A stretch of DNA of 17,897 nt from Stagonosporopsis chrysanthemi (GCA_022560025.1 JAFISE010000338.1:1-17897); one strand, 5' to 3'. Counted from the stretch's first letter, positions 1-11,530 are shown. Made by a program: numbers and translations. The notes: a model not told the origin generated them from the letters alone.

Positions 1-221
1 TAGTAAGAAGTAAGCTTCTTTATATATATTAGAAGCTCTTCTTCTTGTTAAGAGGTAAGCTTCTATTATATAATAACCTTCTCTTAATATAGGTTTATCT
101 TATGTCTATAAATATATTAATATTAACTATATAATACTTACTTTTCTACTATTTTAGAGTATAGAGTATTATCTTTAGATACAAAGGTAGTACACTCTAA
201 AAAAGCTTCTTGTATACTTAT
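1..221 (-). pseudogene. N-terminal remnant of a pogo/Fot1-like transposase (element 1)
   Basis: Read on the minus strand from 221, the frame matches the start of the transposase at 14572: an IQEAFLECTTF-like stretch corresponds to LQEALLECNTF, and KIVEK and QEEELLIYIKKLT follow at the same spacing. The initiator ATG (14570-14572 in the other copy) is ATA here at 219-221. The frame contains many TAA/TAG codons at positions that are Gln or Trp in the better copy. It is truncated by the window edge after about 73 codons. It is non-functional. Confidence 0.8.
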
Positions 222-311
222 TATATTATATTATTATAGATGTGTAAGAATAAGAGTATTTTAGTAGTTTAGCGTATTACGCAAATCTAAGCATTACATA
301 CACAGACATAG
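1..311 (-). mobile_element. 5'-terminal fragment of a second pogo/Fot1-like DNA transposon (element 1)
   Basis: This stretch aligns in the same orientation with 14352-14662, the 5' end of the transposon described at 314-14662, with about 3 nt of length difference. Shared landmarks include a TTTTCTACTATTTTAGA block and the terminal inverted repeat ending at 311. Almost all differences are C-to-T or G-to-A in the left copy, so it is the RIP-degraded version of a better preserved sequence on the right. It enters from outside the window, so its other end cannot be seen. It abuts element 2 with only the TA at 312-313 between them. Confidence 0.85.
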
Positions 312-366
312 TACTGTGTCTGTGCATACAATGTGCAGATTTGCGTAATGCGCTAAACTACTAAAA
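259..366. repeat. Near-perfect long palindrome: two terminal inverted repeats meeting at a TA
   Basis: Arms 259-311 and 314-366 are reverse complements apart from a few transitions, centred on GTAC at 311-314. The left arm is the 5' terminal inverted repeat of element 1 and the right arm is the 3' terminal inverted repeat of element 2. The TA at 312-313 serves as the target-site dinucleotide for both. A single-stranded copy could fold into a hairpin of about 50 bp, which may be hard to clone or assemble. Confidence 0.85.
314..366 (+). repeat. Left (3') terminal inverted repeat of element 2
   Basis: It aligns without gaps to the reverse complement of 14610-14662. Eleven of 53 positions differ, and every difference is C-to-T or G-to-A in this copy, so it is the mutated partner of an unmutated repeat. 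It begins CTGTGTCTGTGC next to the TA at 312-313. Confidence 0.9.
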
Positions 367-665
367 TAGCTTACTTAAAAATAAGGCTATAGAGCTATAT
401 ATAATAGTTATTATTATAAGATATTTTATTAGAGTACTCTATAGATCTATATAATAATATTCTCTTATATATTCTACTTATATAAAGTTGCTATTTAGCT
501 ACTATAAGTAGTATAGGTATAAGTAGGCAGAAAAAGTATTATAAGTATAAAATAACTACAAGTACTTACTATATAATATACAGGCTTCTTTTTTACTATA
601 AAAGCTTTTAAAGATATATTATTACTTTTTTAAGACAATTGTATAGCTTCTTAGGTATTATAAGC
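367..665. other. Transposon 3' non-coding region
   Basis: AT-rich sequence between the left terminal inverted repeat and the transposase stop codon. I see no gene or RNA in it. It has the same depletion of TCA/TGA as the rest of the repeat compartment. Confidence 0.6.
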
Positions 666-1235
666 TTACTTCTAATATTCTTTTTTAGCCTTGTGTTTAG
701 CTACTTTTTTTACTTTCTTAGCTTTAACACAGTCTTTCTCTTCTTTCTTTCTTACTTACTACTTATACTTTTTTTAAGCTACTTACTCTTTGTATAGCTT
801 ATTAGTGTGCCTAAGTTTAGCTATCTTTACTTTTCTAGCCTCTTCTACCTTAGCTTCTTATTATTTTACTTGCTTATACTAGTGTGCTTTATTAATCTTA
901 CAAAGAGAGTAAAATACTACTCTACTGTAATACTTCTTAGGTTCTTAGAAGTTAAGAGGTTTACTCTTCTTCTTATACTTCTTCTAAGTCTTAAGAACTT
1001 CTTTTAAGCCTGCTATCTTATAGTAAAGTAGCTAGTTTTAGACTAAAATATAGTAAAGAGAGCAGCTAATCTTTCTTAGCTCCTTACTACTATTATTCTT
1101 AGCTACTTTGCGCAGTAAAGTCTTAATTTTAAGCTAATCTTTGCTAGAATAAGTTAAAGAAGAGCTTCTGCTAGTATTAAAAGCCTAAAGAAAAGGCTTA
1201 GCAAAGCAGCAAAGAATAATATTAGGCTAAAAGGG
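666..1235 (-). pseudogene. pogo/Fot1-like transposase, C-terminal part (downstream of the LINE insertions)
   Basis: This continues, in the same frame, the transposase interrupted at 13442. The split codons share the duplicated 12-bp target (CCC TT(T/C) TAG CCT). From 1223 to the TAA at 668-666 there are exactly 186 codons. The sequence has the features of this family's C-terminus: a linker with repeated Ser (NTSRSSSL), then a SKELRKIS-like segment, then a long Lys/Glu/Ala-rich charged tail (KKYKKKSKP, KVEEARKVKIAKL, KAKKVKKVAKHKAKKE). About 14 internal TAA/TAG codons, mostly where Gln or Trp is expected, make it a pseudogene. With the N-terminal part the full protein would be about 562 residues, normal for pogo/Fot1 transposases. 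Confidence 0.85.
1224..1235. repeat. Target-site duplication, copy 1 (AGGCTAAAAGGG)
   Basis: Identical to 7327-7338 and one transition away from 13442-13453 (AGGCTAGAAGGG). It lies directly left of the 3' tail of LINE copy A and is part of the transposase reading frame. Confidence 0.85.
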
Positions 1236-1654
1236 TTGGTTAGTTAGTTAGTATTTATTTTACGTCTAGTTAATAAAGATTAAGTCTACTATCTTGCCTC
1301 TTAAAGGGCATATACAACGTGCTAAGCTATAGAATTATAGTGCTAACACACTACCTTAGAAAGCATTTCTTACCTGTGCAGGTATTGCTACTATTTTAGA
1401 GCTGCAGCTCCTCTTCTAGTTAGGGAGACTAGGCAATATATATATATTAGAGTAATTTCCTTACGTTTTAAGGCATTTATGTGCTAAGGTAAAAGAAAAA
1501 GAAAGAGAGAGAGTAAGTAAGTATATATGTGTAGGAGAAAGGATAAGGAAGGAAGAGAAAGAAAAGAAAAAAGACAGAGAGTTTTGCAGCTAATGTGCTA
1601 GACTTGCTTCTGCTAGGTGCTGCATTGCTTATTACTGTTGCAAGGCTACAGGAG
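1236..1654 (-). other. LINE copy A 3' UTR and CTAA-repeat tail
   Basis: Non-coding segment after the end of ORF2 (TAG at 1657-1655). It contains a strongly purine-rich tract on the plus strand at about 1485-1580, which is a polypyrimidine tract in the element RNA. It ends in a short simple repeat (TTGG plus three TTAG units on plus, 1236-1251) instead of poly(A). Confidence 0.7.
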
Positions 1655-4600
1655 CTAACAGGGGCAGATCTTAGTATAGTATTATATAAGCTAGACAAAG
1701 GCCTTAAAGGCCTCTAGATCTTTAATTAGCTCTGTAGTATACGCTAGGCCTTTAGCCTAGCTAGATAGCAGTGTAAGTAGTTAAAGCAGCTATTAGCTAA
1801 AGGTCCCTAGAGTCTTGTAGCAGAGCGCAAAGTACTCTAGCGTCTTGTCTTGTCTGTATAAGCAGGTAAGGTTTTTGTCTTTATAGTTATACTTTTAGTA
1901 ATACTAGGTAAAGTCTCTATGTATAGATTAAATAGAGAAGAGCCTAGCTAAAGTAGCTCTTAGTAAGTCTAGCTCCTTTAGACTACTGCATAGTGCATAG
2001 TCTAAGTCCTAGCTCTTGTACTACTTAGAGAGCTTAGTCTTCTTATTAGACTACTAGGTCTGTTGCGTGTGCTAAAGCATCTTGCAGGCTATTGTTTTAA
2101 TACCTAAGAGTATAGGCATAGCTACCTTTCTAGTTAGGGGTAATAGGTGCTAGGCTTCTAGGTTAGCAAGTCTGTCTGCTGCTTTGTTTCCTTTAATACC
2201 TAGGTGTCTAAGGGCCTATTTAATAGAAATGTTGTGTGTCTCTATAGCACTATAGCACTCTAAGAAGGCTTATTATAAGGTAGAGAGTGTAACGCTCTTA
2301 AGGCACTATATAACTAAGGTACTGTCTATATATAGCTAGATTTAGCAAGTATAAAGTACTAGCTGTCTAATAGTGTGTTAGAAGCCTTTCTATACTCTAA
2401 TAGCCTCTGTATTAAAGACGTGTGCAGTAAAGTAAAGTAAGCTGTATTTAGTCTGTAGTTGCTTTTTGTTTTAATACACTATAAAGCTATAGGTAACCTG
2501 CTTTTCTTTATCTTTTGTGTACTGTTTAGATCTATCTAAGAAGATAGCAATGTCTAAAGGTAGAAGGTTAGCCTACTATTCTTAAAATGCCTTTGCTGTG
2601 CTCTTTTTATCTATGCCTATTATTAAGTCTATTTAGCAGCTAAGTAAGTAGTAAAAAGCTAATAGTGTTGTCTTAAGAATCTTAGGCAGTAAAGATCCTA
2701 GGTACTAGACTTTAGTCTGTATTTACTACAGCTTTCTAGCTAACCTGCTTATACTTATCTTTATAGCTGCTGTGCAGCTAGCAAGTAGGTGTTCTGTATC
2801 TATTGTGCGTAGATATGTTGCAAAGCAGAGTTTAGCTTCTTTTAATATATTAGCAGCAGAGAGTAGTCTAGCGTCTTAAAAAAGAGTAGTAATAGAGGTT
2901 GTTTGCTATACTAAGAAAATCTCTCTAGCTGCTATAGCTAGTGTTTTGTCTATAACTGCTATATACTACTCTACATAGGTACTAACTTCTGCAAGTCTGC
3001 TAGGTTTTAGTGTGCGTAGAGACTTTATATAACCTTTGTACTAGCACTTAGCTCTATATAGAAGAGATAGGTATATACAAGTTATTATAGCTTTGTAAAA
3101 AAAGCTAGCTAGTAGTTTATAGGCTGTGTTTGCTAGGCTGCAAATATAATAAGCTACTTTAGCTGCTTTTGCATTATGTGTAGCTACGTAGTGCTTAAAG
3201 GTAAGCTTGCAGTTAAACTAGATTCCTAGCTATTAGAAGGCTAGCTAGGTTCTTAACATATTTAGCAAGATTAGATAGATTGTAAGATGTTTGTCTACTA
3301 TACAAGATAGTGCGTAGCTACTCTTTTATTAAGTAAGGTAGATTATTTCTTGTTTTTCTAGAGCAAAGGTAACCTTATTAGCTACGCTTTATACTTTAAT
3401 CTATTATAGGTCTGCTGCTAAAAGCTAGACGTTCTTATTAAAAGAGTGCAAAGCTTAATATAAGTATATATTATCTGTATATCTAAATCTTCTCTCTATA
3501 TCTATAGACAGCAGCTCTGCTAAGTACAGTGTGTACAAGACTAGAGAGAGAGGTAAGCCCTATAGTGTGCTGCAGGCAACTAGGTAGCTAGGAGTAGTAA
3601 CTTAGTCTAGGCAGACTTAAACCCTTTAATTAGTAAAGAAAAAGTTAATAAAGAAGAGGGTCCTTTAAGACTAGCCTTGTTAGGCTATCTAGTGTAGTAG
3701 GCAGTTCTTAAAGAGAGTGTTAAAAGCGCCTTGCACGTCTAAGGTTACTATTATAACGTGCTAGCTTTTTACTTATGCTGCTTCTGTGTTGTAAGTAAAC
3801 ACTGTAATTAGATCTACAGCAAAGCGCTTTAAGAGAGCACCTCTATACTAGAGGCTAAGAATCTTATAAGTTATAGCAGTCTACATAATTCTTCTAGCTA
3901 CTGTCCTTTTAAAGCTCTTTTTAATGCAGGAAAGGAGTGCTATAAGTCTCTAAGATTAAGGTAACATTTAATCTTTCTTTCTTACCTTAGGTATTATAGC
4001 TACTTCTACAAGCTTCTACTAGCCTAGAAAGTAGTTAAGTTAAAGGTATTGCTAGAAGATTTGTTATATAAGTTCTCCTACCTAGGCCTAGTAAGTATAG
4101 AGCAGTTACACTGTAAAGCAGTCTGTTTCTAGCAAGGTGCTAGAGACCTTTATTATATTTTACTTAGCTTCTTCTAGTAAGATATATATACTCTAAGAGA
4201 AAGGCGCTGTTACTTCCTGCTATAGTTAGTAGCTAAGGTTATCTTCTGCTGTGTAGCAGTTAAAGACTTGCTCTTAAAGTGCCTCTGCTTTTTCTAAGGG
4301 GTTAGATATTGTTTTACTATCTACTATAAGAAAAGTGTCTTAATAGTTTAGTATAAGCTTGTGCTAGGCAACTACCTTAAATAGATCCTTGCTGTCTTTA
4401 GCATTGTTAAGGACATGTCTCTAGTATTATCTTTTAGCTTGTTAGACTGTTATCTTAAAAGCTTATATTTCTTCTAGTAGAGCACTGCTACTACAGTGCT
4501 GTCTAGCATATTTATAAGCTTAGTAGGCTGTCTTGCACTCCTTTGTCTACTACAGTGCAGCACATCTTTACTTGTAATCTAGCTTGCCTGCTGTCTTTAT

Positions 4601-5423
4601 AGAGTGCTAAACTGCTTCTGTTAGCATTGCAGCGCATCTATTAAGCTATGCTGCACCTTAAGCCCTAAGCAAGTCTAAGATATTCTAGACGCCTATCTTA
4701 ACAAGCCTTATAAACTTAAGTAAGCTTACTTCTGCAACTTAGTAGTAGTATTAATCTAAGTACTATATACCCCTTGTAAAGGTAAGAATATAAGTTACTA
4801 TTGTCTTATAGTCTAAACTACTATATATACTTATATTAACTTATAATTAGGCAAATAGGATGTTAGAAAAGGTAAAGTTAATAACCTAGCCTACTTAGTG
4901 TGTTAGCTGTCCTAGAATGCTAATATAGTCTATAGAGGCAGCAGCAGCCTATTTAGCTAGCTTAGCACTCTTATTAGCTGCGCTAGCAGCTAGGTTAAAG
5001 GACTTATACTTAGCGTTAAAGTTACCCCCTATAAAGTACTATTAAAAAGGCGTTAGATGTGTAATATACTATATTACGCTAGAGGTGTATAGCTATCTGT
5101 AGTAGTTTAGTATAGAGACTCTGTTTACAACAGCCTATAGTAAGTCTAGGTAATTAAGGCTTTCTCTAGCTTAGAGTTTAAGGTAGTGCCCTTTGCAGAT
5201 GTATATTATTACTCTAAGGCAGGTTAAGCCTAGTATGTTAGGGGCATCCTAGGTGCTAATAGGTGCAAGGTATCTATAGCCTAGGTAGGTAGAAGTTCTT
5301 AAGTTAGTACAGGTAAAGAGTTCTTAGATATATACTACGTCTATGCTCTTCTAGAAGGACACTTCTAGTATAGTAATATAGTAGGGAGAGCTCCTGCCAA
5401 CGTTAGCCTAGCATACGCAGAGT
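1655..5423 (-). pseudogene. LINE copy A ORF2: endonuclease / reverse transcriptase / RNase H, degraded
   Basis: This is the mutated twin of copy B ORF2 (offset 6107). The reverse transcriptase block reads GLPLSLVLYTLYLAELLS at about 3490-3560, followed by the motif C residues YTDN at 3470-3481, where the active enzyme has YxDD. The endonuclease QEP motif is at about 5312-5329 with Gln changed to a stop. RNase H lies at about 2148-2558. The C-terminal YTKIC segment ends at the TAG at 1657-1655. Length is about 1,255 codons, usual for Tad1-type ORF2, but dozens of stops exclude function. The start is approximate because ORF1 and ORF2 overlap and no clear ATG survives. Confidence 0.85.
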
Positions 5424-7230
5424 TAGTTTCTCTGCTAGCTAGGCTATTAATACCTATTGCAGGTAAGGGGTGTGTGTAAGTGTTCTAGTATATAGATAGT
5501 AGTTTATTACTTATACTAGTGTCTTCCTTCTCTAAAGTTAAAGAGTTAGTATAGATAGTTAGTTATAGGTGTAGACTATTAGCAGACATATCTCTTATAT
5601 TTAGGTTTGCACAGCCTGCAGTAGCTTGTCTTAGTCTTTTTTCTCTGCTATTAGTAGGTAAAGATACTTAAAAAGCACTGCTTGTTTCTGTTGTAGCTGC
5701 CCTACTATCCTCTTTAGGTGCTTGCCTTTAAAAAAGAAGGTAGAGAGCTAAGATCTCTTAAGCAGCCTCTAGAGGGGTACTCTTATACTACAGTATTATC
5801 TAGTAAAAGGTTGCCTCTACTGTCCTGTAGAGATACTAATATGTTGCTCTGCCTACACAGTAGATAGCATTTAGTTTAGCCTTAGTAGGCTTAATTATGT
5901 GTCTATACACCTAGCAGAGGGCAGCTAAGTAGTTAGAGTAACTAGCTAGGTATAAGCTATAGTAGTTAGTATACTTAGCTTTATAGTAACAGTCTACTCT
6001 ATAGAGCTCTTAGTGTCTATCTGTGTAGTCTCTACAGTGTGCACAGCAGGCAACTTGTATACAGCAAGTAATATTGTAGTACTACTAGTAGCTTAAGTTA
6101 TATCTTTAGATAGTAGAGTGTTTATAGATTTCTTTTAAGAATTAGCTAGTACTAAAGAGCTAGAATAAGTAGACTAGCTCTTTGTATAATATAATCTATA
6201 TAGTAAGTCTATTCTAGTTAGCTTTATAGTATAAAGGCCTGCAGCTAACTAGCTGCTTGCTTATTTGCAAGCAGACCTCTTTTTCTACTAGCTAGGTAGT
6301 AGTAAGCAGTTTAGTACTGTCTAGGGTCTAGAAAGAGCTAGGTACTCTTTATACAGCGTAGTTAATCTAGTGTTCTAAGATCTTAATTGCTTCTCTGCCT
6401 AGAGCTTTTACTATAAGCTCTTAGTTTCTTTAAGTTAAAAGTTAATCTCTAATTGTTTTGTTTGCTAGCATAATTGCCTAGCCTGTGTTAATTAGCAATG
6501 CAGTAAGAATGTTTTAAAGAGTAATTCCTTCTATACTTCTATATACTACCTGTCTTATTACAAAGAGAAAAGGTTGTTATAATTATACTAATAGGTTAAA
6601 GATTATAACAAAAATTTAAATGTCTTTCTTTAGCTTAGAGGGCAGGTTAAGCTAGGACCTAGCAGAGTTTAAAGGCTTACTACTACTCTTGCTTAGCGCT
6701 GTGTTTTAGGGGTCTCTAGCTACGTCTGCCTAAGAGCAGCGTCTTAATTCTTAGCTCTTAGAGTTGCTTTAATTAGTGTTGCTGCTCTAGCAAGAGCTAG
6801 AGAGAGAATTGCTTTAAGAGAGAAAGGTTAGAGCCCTAATAACTTTCTGCTGTAGTTCTACAGCAATCCTAGCTTCTTAAGAGTTAGAATAGCCTTCTGC
6901 ATAATAATCTACAGCTGCTACAAAAGTAGTAGTAATAGTGTTCTATAGCTAGGTAATCTTATAAGTCTTAGTAATATAGTGTTAGATAGTATTAGAGACT
7001 TAGAGTTTAAGAGCGCTCCTACTAGAGTTTAGGCTGCTTAGAAAAGAGGCCTAATAATTTAGGACCCTCTAGAGCTGTTCTAAGGCGCAGTTATTAAGGT
7101 GTTAAAGAGACTTAGAGTCTAGAGACTCTATGTACTAAGAAGTTAGAGAGCTAAAAAGAGCAAAAAACTCTATTATCCTTGCTATGCGCCTCTTTGTGCG
7201 TTGCACAAAGAGCACAAAGGAAGTTAGACG
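5400..7230 (-). pseudogene. LINE copy A ORF1: Gag-like nucleic-acid-binding protein, degraded
   Basis: Same reading frame and domain order as copy B ORF1. The zinc-knuckle cluster lies at about 5953-6083. His codons of the knuckles have become Tyr (CAC/CAT to TAC/TAT) and Trp/Gln codons have become stops. The ends are approximate; no initiator ATG is recognisable. Such proteins bind the element RNA and form the ribonucleoprotein with ORF2 protein. Confidence 0.75.
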
Positions 7231-7326
7231 TGTCTTTAGAATTGCTATAGTAGGCCTAGTTAATTTACTAGGATTTTTAGAGCCTCTAGAAAGAAGACCT
7301 AAAAATTAAAAAGTTAGTGTTTAGTA

Positions 7327-7338
7327 AGGCTAAAAGGG
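7327..7338. repeat. Target-site duplication, copy 2 (AGGCTAAAAGGG), between the two LINEs
   Basis: Exact match to 1224-1235. It sits between the 5' end of copy A (7326) and the 3' tail of copy B (7339), so it is at once the right-hand target copy of A and the left-hand target copy of B. Confidence 0.85.
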
Positions 7339-7761
7339 TTAGTTAGTTAGTTAGTTAGTATTTATTTTACGTCTAGTTAATAAAGAATAAGTCTACTATC
7401 TTGCCTCTTAAAGAGCATATACAACGTGCTAAGCTATAGAATTACAGTGCTAACATACTACCTTAGAAAGCATTTCTTGCCTATACAGGTATTGCTACTA
7501 TTTTAGAGCTACAGCTCTCTTTCTAGTTAGGGAGACTAGGCAATATATATATATTAAAGTAATTTCCTTGTGTTTTAAGGGATTTATGTGCTAAGGTAAG
7601 AGAAAAAAAGAAAGAAAGAGTAAGTAAGTATGTGTATATAAGGGAGAAGGTAAGAAGAAAAGAGAAAGAAAAGAAGGGAGACAAGGAGTTTTGCAGCTAA
7701 TGTGCTAGACCTACTTCTACTAAGTGCTGCATTGCTTGTTGCTGTTGCAAGGCTGCAAGAG
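7339..7761 (-). other. LINE copy B 3' UTR and CTAA-repeat tail
   Basis: Non-coding segment between the end of ORF2 (7762) and the element end. It has a purine-rich plus-strand tract at about 7595-7690 (polypyrimidine in the RNA) and a TTAG simple-repeat tail at 7339-7358. The 73-codon open frame that runs through here and into ORF2 is out of frame with ORF2 and Ser/Leu/Phe-rich; I do not regard it as a gene. Confidence 0.7.
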
Positions 7762-10700
7762 CTAACAGAAGCAGATCTTAGTATAGTATTGTATAAGCTA
7801 GACAAAGGCCTTAAAGGCCTCTAGATCTTTAATTAGCTCTGCAGTATACGCTAGGCCCTTAGCCTAGCTAGATAGCAGTGTAGGTAGTTAAAGCAGCTAT
7901 TAGCTAAAGGTCCCTAGAGTCTTACAGCAGAGTGCAAAGTGCTTTAGTGTCTTGTCTTATCTATATAAGCAGGTAAGGTTTTTGTCTTTATAGTTGTACT
8001 TTTAGTAGTACTAGGTAAAGTCCCTATGTATAGATTAAATAGAAAAAAGCCTAGCTAGAGTAGCTCTTAGTAGGTCTAGCTCTTTTAGACTACTGCGTAG
8101 TACATAGTCTAAGTCTTAGCTCTTGTACTACTTAGAGAGCTTAGTCTTCTTGTTAGACTACTAGGTCTGTTGCGTGTGCTAAAGTATCTTGCAGGCTATT
8201 GTTTTAATACCTAAGAGTGTAAGTATAGCTACCTTTCTAGTTAGGGGTAATAGGTGCTAGGCTTCTAGGTTAGCAAGTCTGTCTGCTACTTTGTTTCCTT
8301 TAATACCTAGGTGTCTAGAGGCCTATTTAATAGAGACGTTGTATGTTTCTATAGCACTGTAGCACTCTAAAAAGGCTTATTATAAAGTAGAGGGTATAAC
8401 ACTCCTAAAACACTATATAACTAAGGTGCTGTCTATATATAGCTAGATTTAGCAAGTATAGAGTACTAGCTGTCTAATAGTGTGTTAGAGGCCTCTCTAT
8501 ACTCTAATAGCCTCTGTGTTAAAGACGTGCGCAGTAGAGTAGAGTAAGCTGTATCTAGTCTGCAGTTGCTTTCTGTCCTAATACACTATAAAGCTATAAG
8601 TAACCTACTTTTCTCTATCTTTTGTGTACTGTTTAGATCTATCTAAGAAGATAGCAATGTTTAAAGGTAGAAGGTTAGCTTACTATTCTTAAAATACCTT
8701 TGCTGCGCTCTTTTTGTCTATGCCTATTGTTAGGTCTGTTTAGCAGCTAGGTAAGTAGTAAGGAGCTAATAGTATTGTCCTAGGAATCTTAGGCAGTAGA
8801 GATCCTAGGTACTAGACTTTAGTCTGTATTTGCTGCAGCTTTCTAGCTAACCTGCCTATGCTTATTCTTATAGCTACTGTGCAGCTAGCAAGTAGGTATT
8901 CTGCATCTATTGTGCGTAGATGTGTTGCAAAGCAGAGTTTAGCTTCTTCTAGCGTATTAGCAGCAGAAAGTAGTCTAGTGTCTTAGAAGAGAGTAGCAAT
9001 AAAGGTTGTTTGCTACACTAAGAGAATCCTTCTAGCTGCTATAGCTAGTGTTTTGTCTATAACTACTATATACTACTCTACGTAAGTACTAACCTTTGTA
9101 AGTCTACTAAGTTTTAGTGTGCATAAAAGCTTTGTACAACCTCTGTACTAGCACTTAGCTCTATATAAAAAAGACAGGTATATACAGGTTATTATAGCCT
9201 TATAGAAAGAGCTAGCTAGTAGTCTATAGGCTGTGTTTGCTAGGCTGTAAATATAATAGGCTACCTTAGCTGCTTTTACATTGTGTGTAGCTACGTAGTG
9301 CTTAAAGGTAAGCTTGCAGTTAAACTAGATCCCTAGCTATTAGAGGGCTAGCTAGGTTCTTAATATATTTAGCAAGATTAGATAGATTGTAAGATATTTG
9401 TCTACTACACAGGGTAGTATATAGCTACTCTTCTGTTAAGTAAGGTAGATTATTTCTTGTTTTTCTAGGGCAAAGGTAACCTTATTAGCTGTGCCCTATG
9501 CTTTAATCTATTATAGGTCTGCTGCTAAGAGCTAGACGTTCTTATTAAAAGAGTGTAAAGCCTAATATAAGCCTATATTATCTGTGTATCTAAATCTCTT
9601 CTCTATGTCTATAGACAGCAGCTCTGCTAGGTACAGTGTGTACAAGACTAGAGAAAGGGGTAAGCCCTGCAGTATACTGCAGGCGACTAGATAGCTAGAG
9701 GTAGTAACTTAGTCTAGGCAGACTTAAACTCTTTAATTAGTAAGAAAAGAGTTAATAAAGAAGAAAGTCCTTTAAGGCTAGCCCTGTTAGGCTATCTAGT
9801 ATAGTAAGCAGTTCTTAAGGAGAGTGTTAAAGGCGCCTTGCATATCTAAGGTTACTATTATAACGTGCTAGCTTTTTACCTACGCTGCTTCTGTGTTGTA
9901 AGTAAACGCTACAGTTAGATCTATAGCAAAGCGCTTTAGGAAGGCGCTTTTATGCTAGAGGCTAAAGATCTTGTAGGTTATAGCAGTCTACGCAATTCTT
10001 CTAGCTACTGTCCTTTTAAAGCCCTTTCTAATGCAAGAAAGGAGCACTATAGGTCTCTAGGATTAGAGTAATGTCTAATCTTTCTTTCTTACCTTAGGTA
10101 TTATAGCTACTTCTGCAAGCTTCTACTAGCCTAGGAAGTAGTTAAGTTAAAGGCATTGCTAGAAGATTTGTTGTATAAGTTCTCCTACCTAGGCCTAGCA
10201 GGTACAGAGTAGTTGCACTGTAAAGCAGTTTGTTCCTAGCAAGGTGCTAAAGACCTCTATTATGTTTTACTTAGCTTCTTTTAGTAAGATGTGTGTGCTC
10301 TAAGGGAGAGGCACTGTTGCTTCCTGCTCTAGTTAGTAGCTAAGGTTGTCTTCTACTATATAGCAGTTAAAAACTTGCTCTTAAAGTGCCTTTACTTTCT
10401 CTAAGAGGTTAGATATTGTTTTGCTGTCTACTATAAGAGAAGTGTCTTAATAGTTTAGTATAAGCTTGTGCTAAGCAACTACCTTAAATAGATCCTTGCT
10501 ATCTTTAGCATTATTAAGGACATGTCTTTAGTATTGTTATTTAGCCTATTAGACTGTTGTCTTAAAGGCTTGTGTTTCTTCTAGTAGAGTACTGCTGCTA
10601 CAGTGCTGTCTAGCATGTTTGTAAGCTTAGTAGGCTGTCTTGCACTCCTTTGTCTACTATAGTGCAGCACGTCTTTACTTGTAATCTAGCTTGCCTGCTG

Positions 10701-11530
10701 TCTTTATAGAGTGCTAAACTGCCTTTATTAGCATTACAATGTATCTATTAAGCTGTACTGCACTTTAAGCTCTAAGCAGGTCTAAGATATTCTAAACGCC
10801 TATCTTAACAAGCTTTATAAACTTAGGTAGGCTTGCTTTTATAACTTAGTAGTAGTATTAATCTAGGTGCTGTATACTCTTTATAAAGGTAAGAATATAG
10901 GTTACTATTGTTTTGTAGTCTAAACTGCTGTGCATGCTTGTATTAACTTATAATTAGGCAAATAAGATGTTAGAAAAGGTAAAGTTAATAACCTAGCCTG
11001 CTTAGTGTGTCAGCTGTCCTAAGATGCTAATATAGTCTATAAAGGCAGCAGCAGCCTATCTAGCTAGCTTAGCACCCTTGTTAGCTGTGCTAGCAGCTAG
11101 GTTAAAAGACTTGTACTTAGCGTTAAAGTTACTCCCTATAAAGCACTGTTAAGAGAGTGTTAGATATATAACATACTATATTACGCTAGAAGTATATAGC
11201 TGTTTGTAGCAGTTTAGTATAGAGACTCTGTTTACAACAGCCTATAGTAAGTCTAAGTAATTAAGGCTTTCTTTAGCTTAGAGTTTAAAGTAGTGCCCTT
11301 TGCAGATGTATATTATTACTCTAAGGCAGGTTAAGCCTAGTATATTAAGGGCATCCTAGGTGCTAATAGGTGCAAGGTATTTGTAGCCTAGGTAGGTAAA
11401 AGTTCTTAAGTTAGCACAGGTAAAGGGTTCTTAGACGCATACTATGTCTATGCTCTTCTAGAAGGACACTTCTAGTATAGTAATATAGCAGGGAGAGCTC
11501 CTGCTAACGTTAGCCTAGCACACGCAGAGT
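7762..11530 (-). pseudogene. LINE copy B ORF2: APE endonuclease - reverse transcriptase - RNase H, degraded
   Basis: The frame reads through about 1,255 codons broken only by TAA/TAG. Endonuclease: SIDIVCV*EPF at about 11419-11450 (QEPF with Gln lost), GSNFNA at 11108-11140 and LDYKT near 10913-10930 (SDH-type motif with His to Tyr). Reverse transcriptase: motif A TLDMQGAFN at 9826-9853, motif B ILQGLPLSLVLY at 9639-9675, motif C YTDN at 9577-9588, so one catalytic Asp of YxDD is Asn. RNase H: LDRS at 8635-8643, FNTEAI, YIDST, then GIKGNKVADRLANLEA ending at about 8260; its four acidic residues survive. The C-terminal segment has a CxC...H....C-like pattern and ends YYTKIC before the TAG at 7764-7762. 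The protein would nick target DNA and copy the element RNA in the nucleus; this copy cannot. Confidence 0.9.

Larger units (their letters stand above)
1236..7326 (-). mobile_element. Tad1-like non-LTR retrotransposon (LINE), copy A, RIP-degraded
   Basis: Full-length element of about 6.09 kb on the minus strand. It runs from its 5' end at 7326 to a 3' tail of four TTAG-type units at 1236-1251 (CTAA on the sense strand). It is collinear with copy B at an offset of 6107 at the tested points from 1261 to 7326, so there is no net insertion or deletion. Domain order on the sense strand is Gag-like ORF1 with zinc knuckles, APE-type endonuclease, reverse transcriptase, RNase H, C-terminal CCHC segment and 3' UTR. 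All reading frames carry many TAA/TAG stops. The 12-bp target AGGCTAAAAGGG stands at both ends. Copy A lacks 8 nt found at the extreme 5' end of copy B. Confidence 0.92.

Noticed and set aside
807..1007. 66-codon plus-strand open frame, hydrophobic
   Set aside because: It is antisense to the Lys/Glu-rich tail of the transposase; a Lys-rich frame gives Leu/Phe/Ser on the other strand.
1477..1698. 73-codon minus-strand open frame, repeated at 7584-7805 as if conserved
   Set aside because: It overlaps the C-terminus of LINE ORF2 out of frame and runs into the 3' UTR. It is Ser/Leu/Phe-rich because of the polypyrimidine tract. Its presence in both places only reflects the duplicated element.
7339..7358. 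TTAG repeats as telomere-like or CRISPR-like repeats
   Set aside because: Only four or five tetranucleotide units, at the same place in each LINE copy; this is the simple-repeat 3' tail of the retrotransposon.
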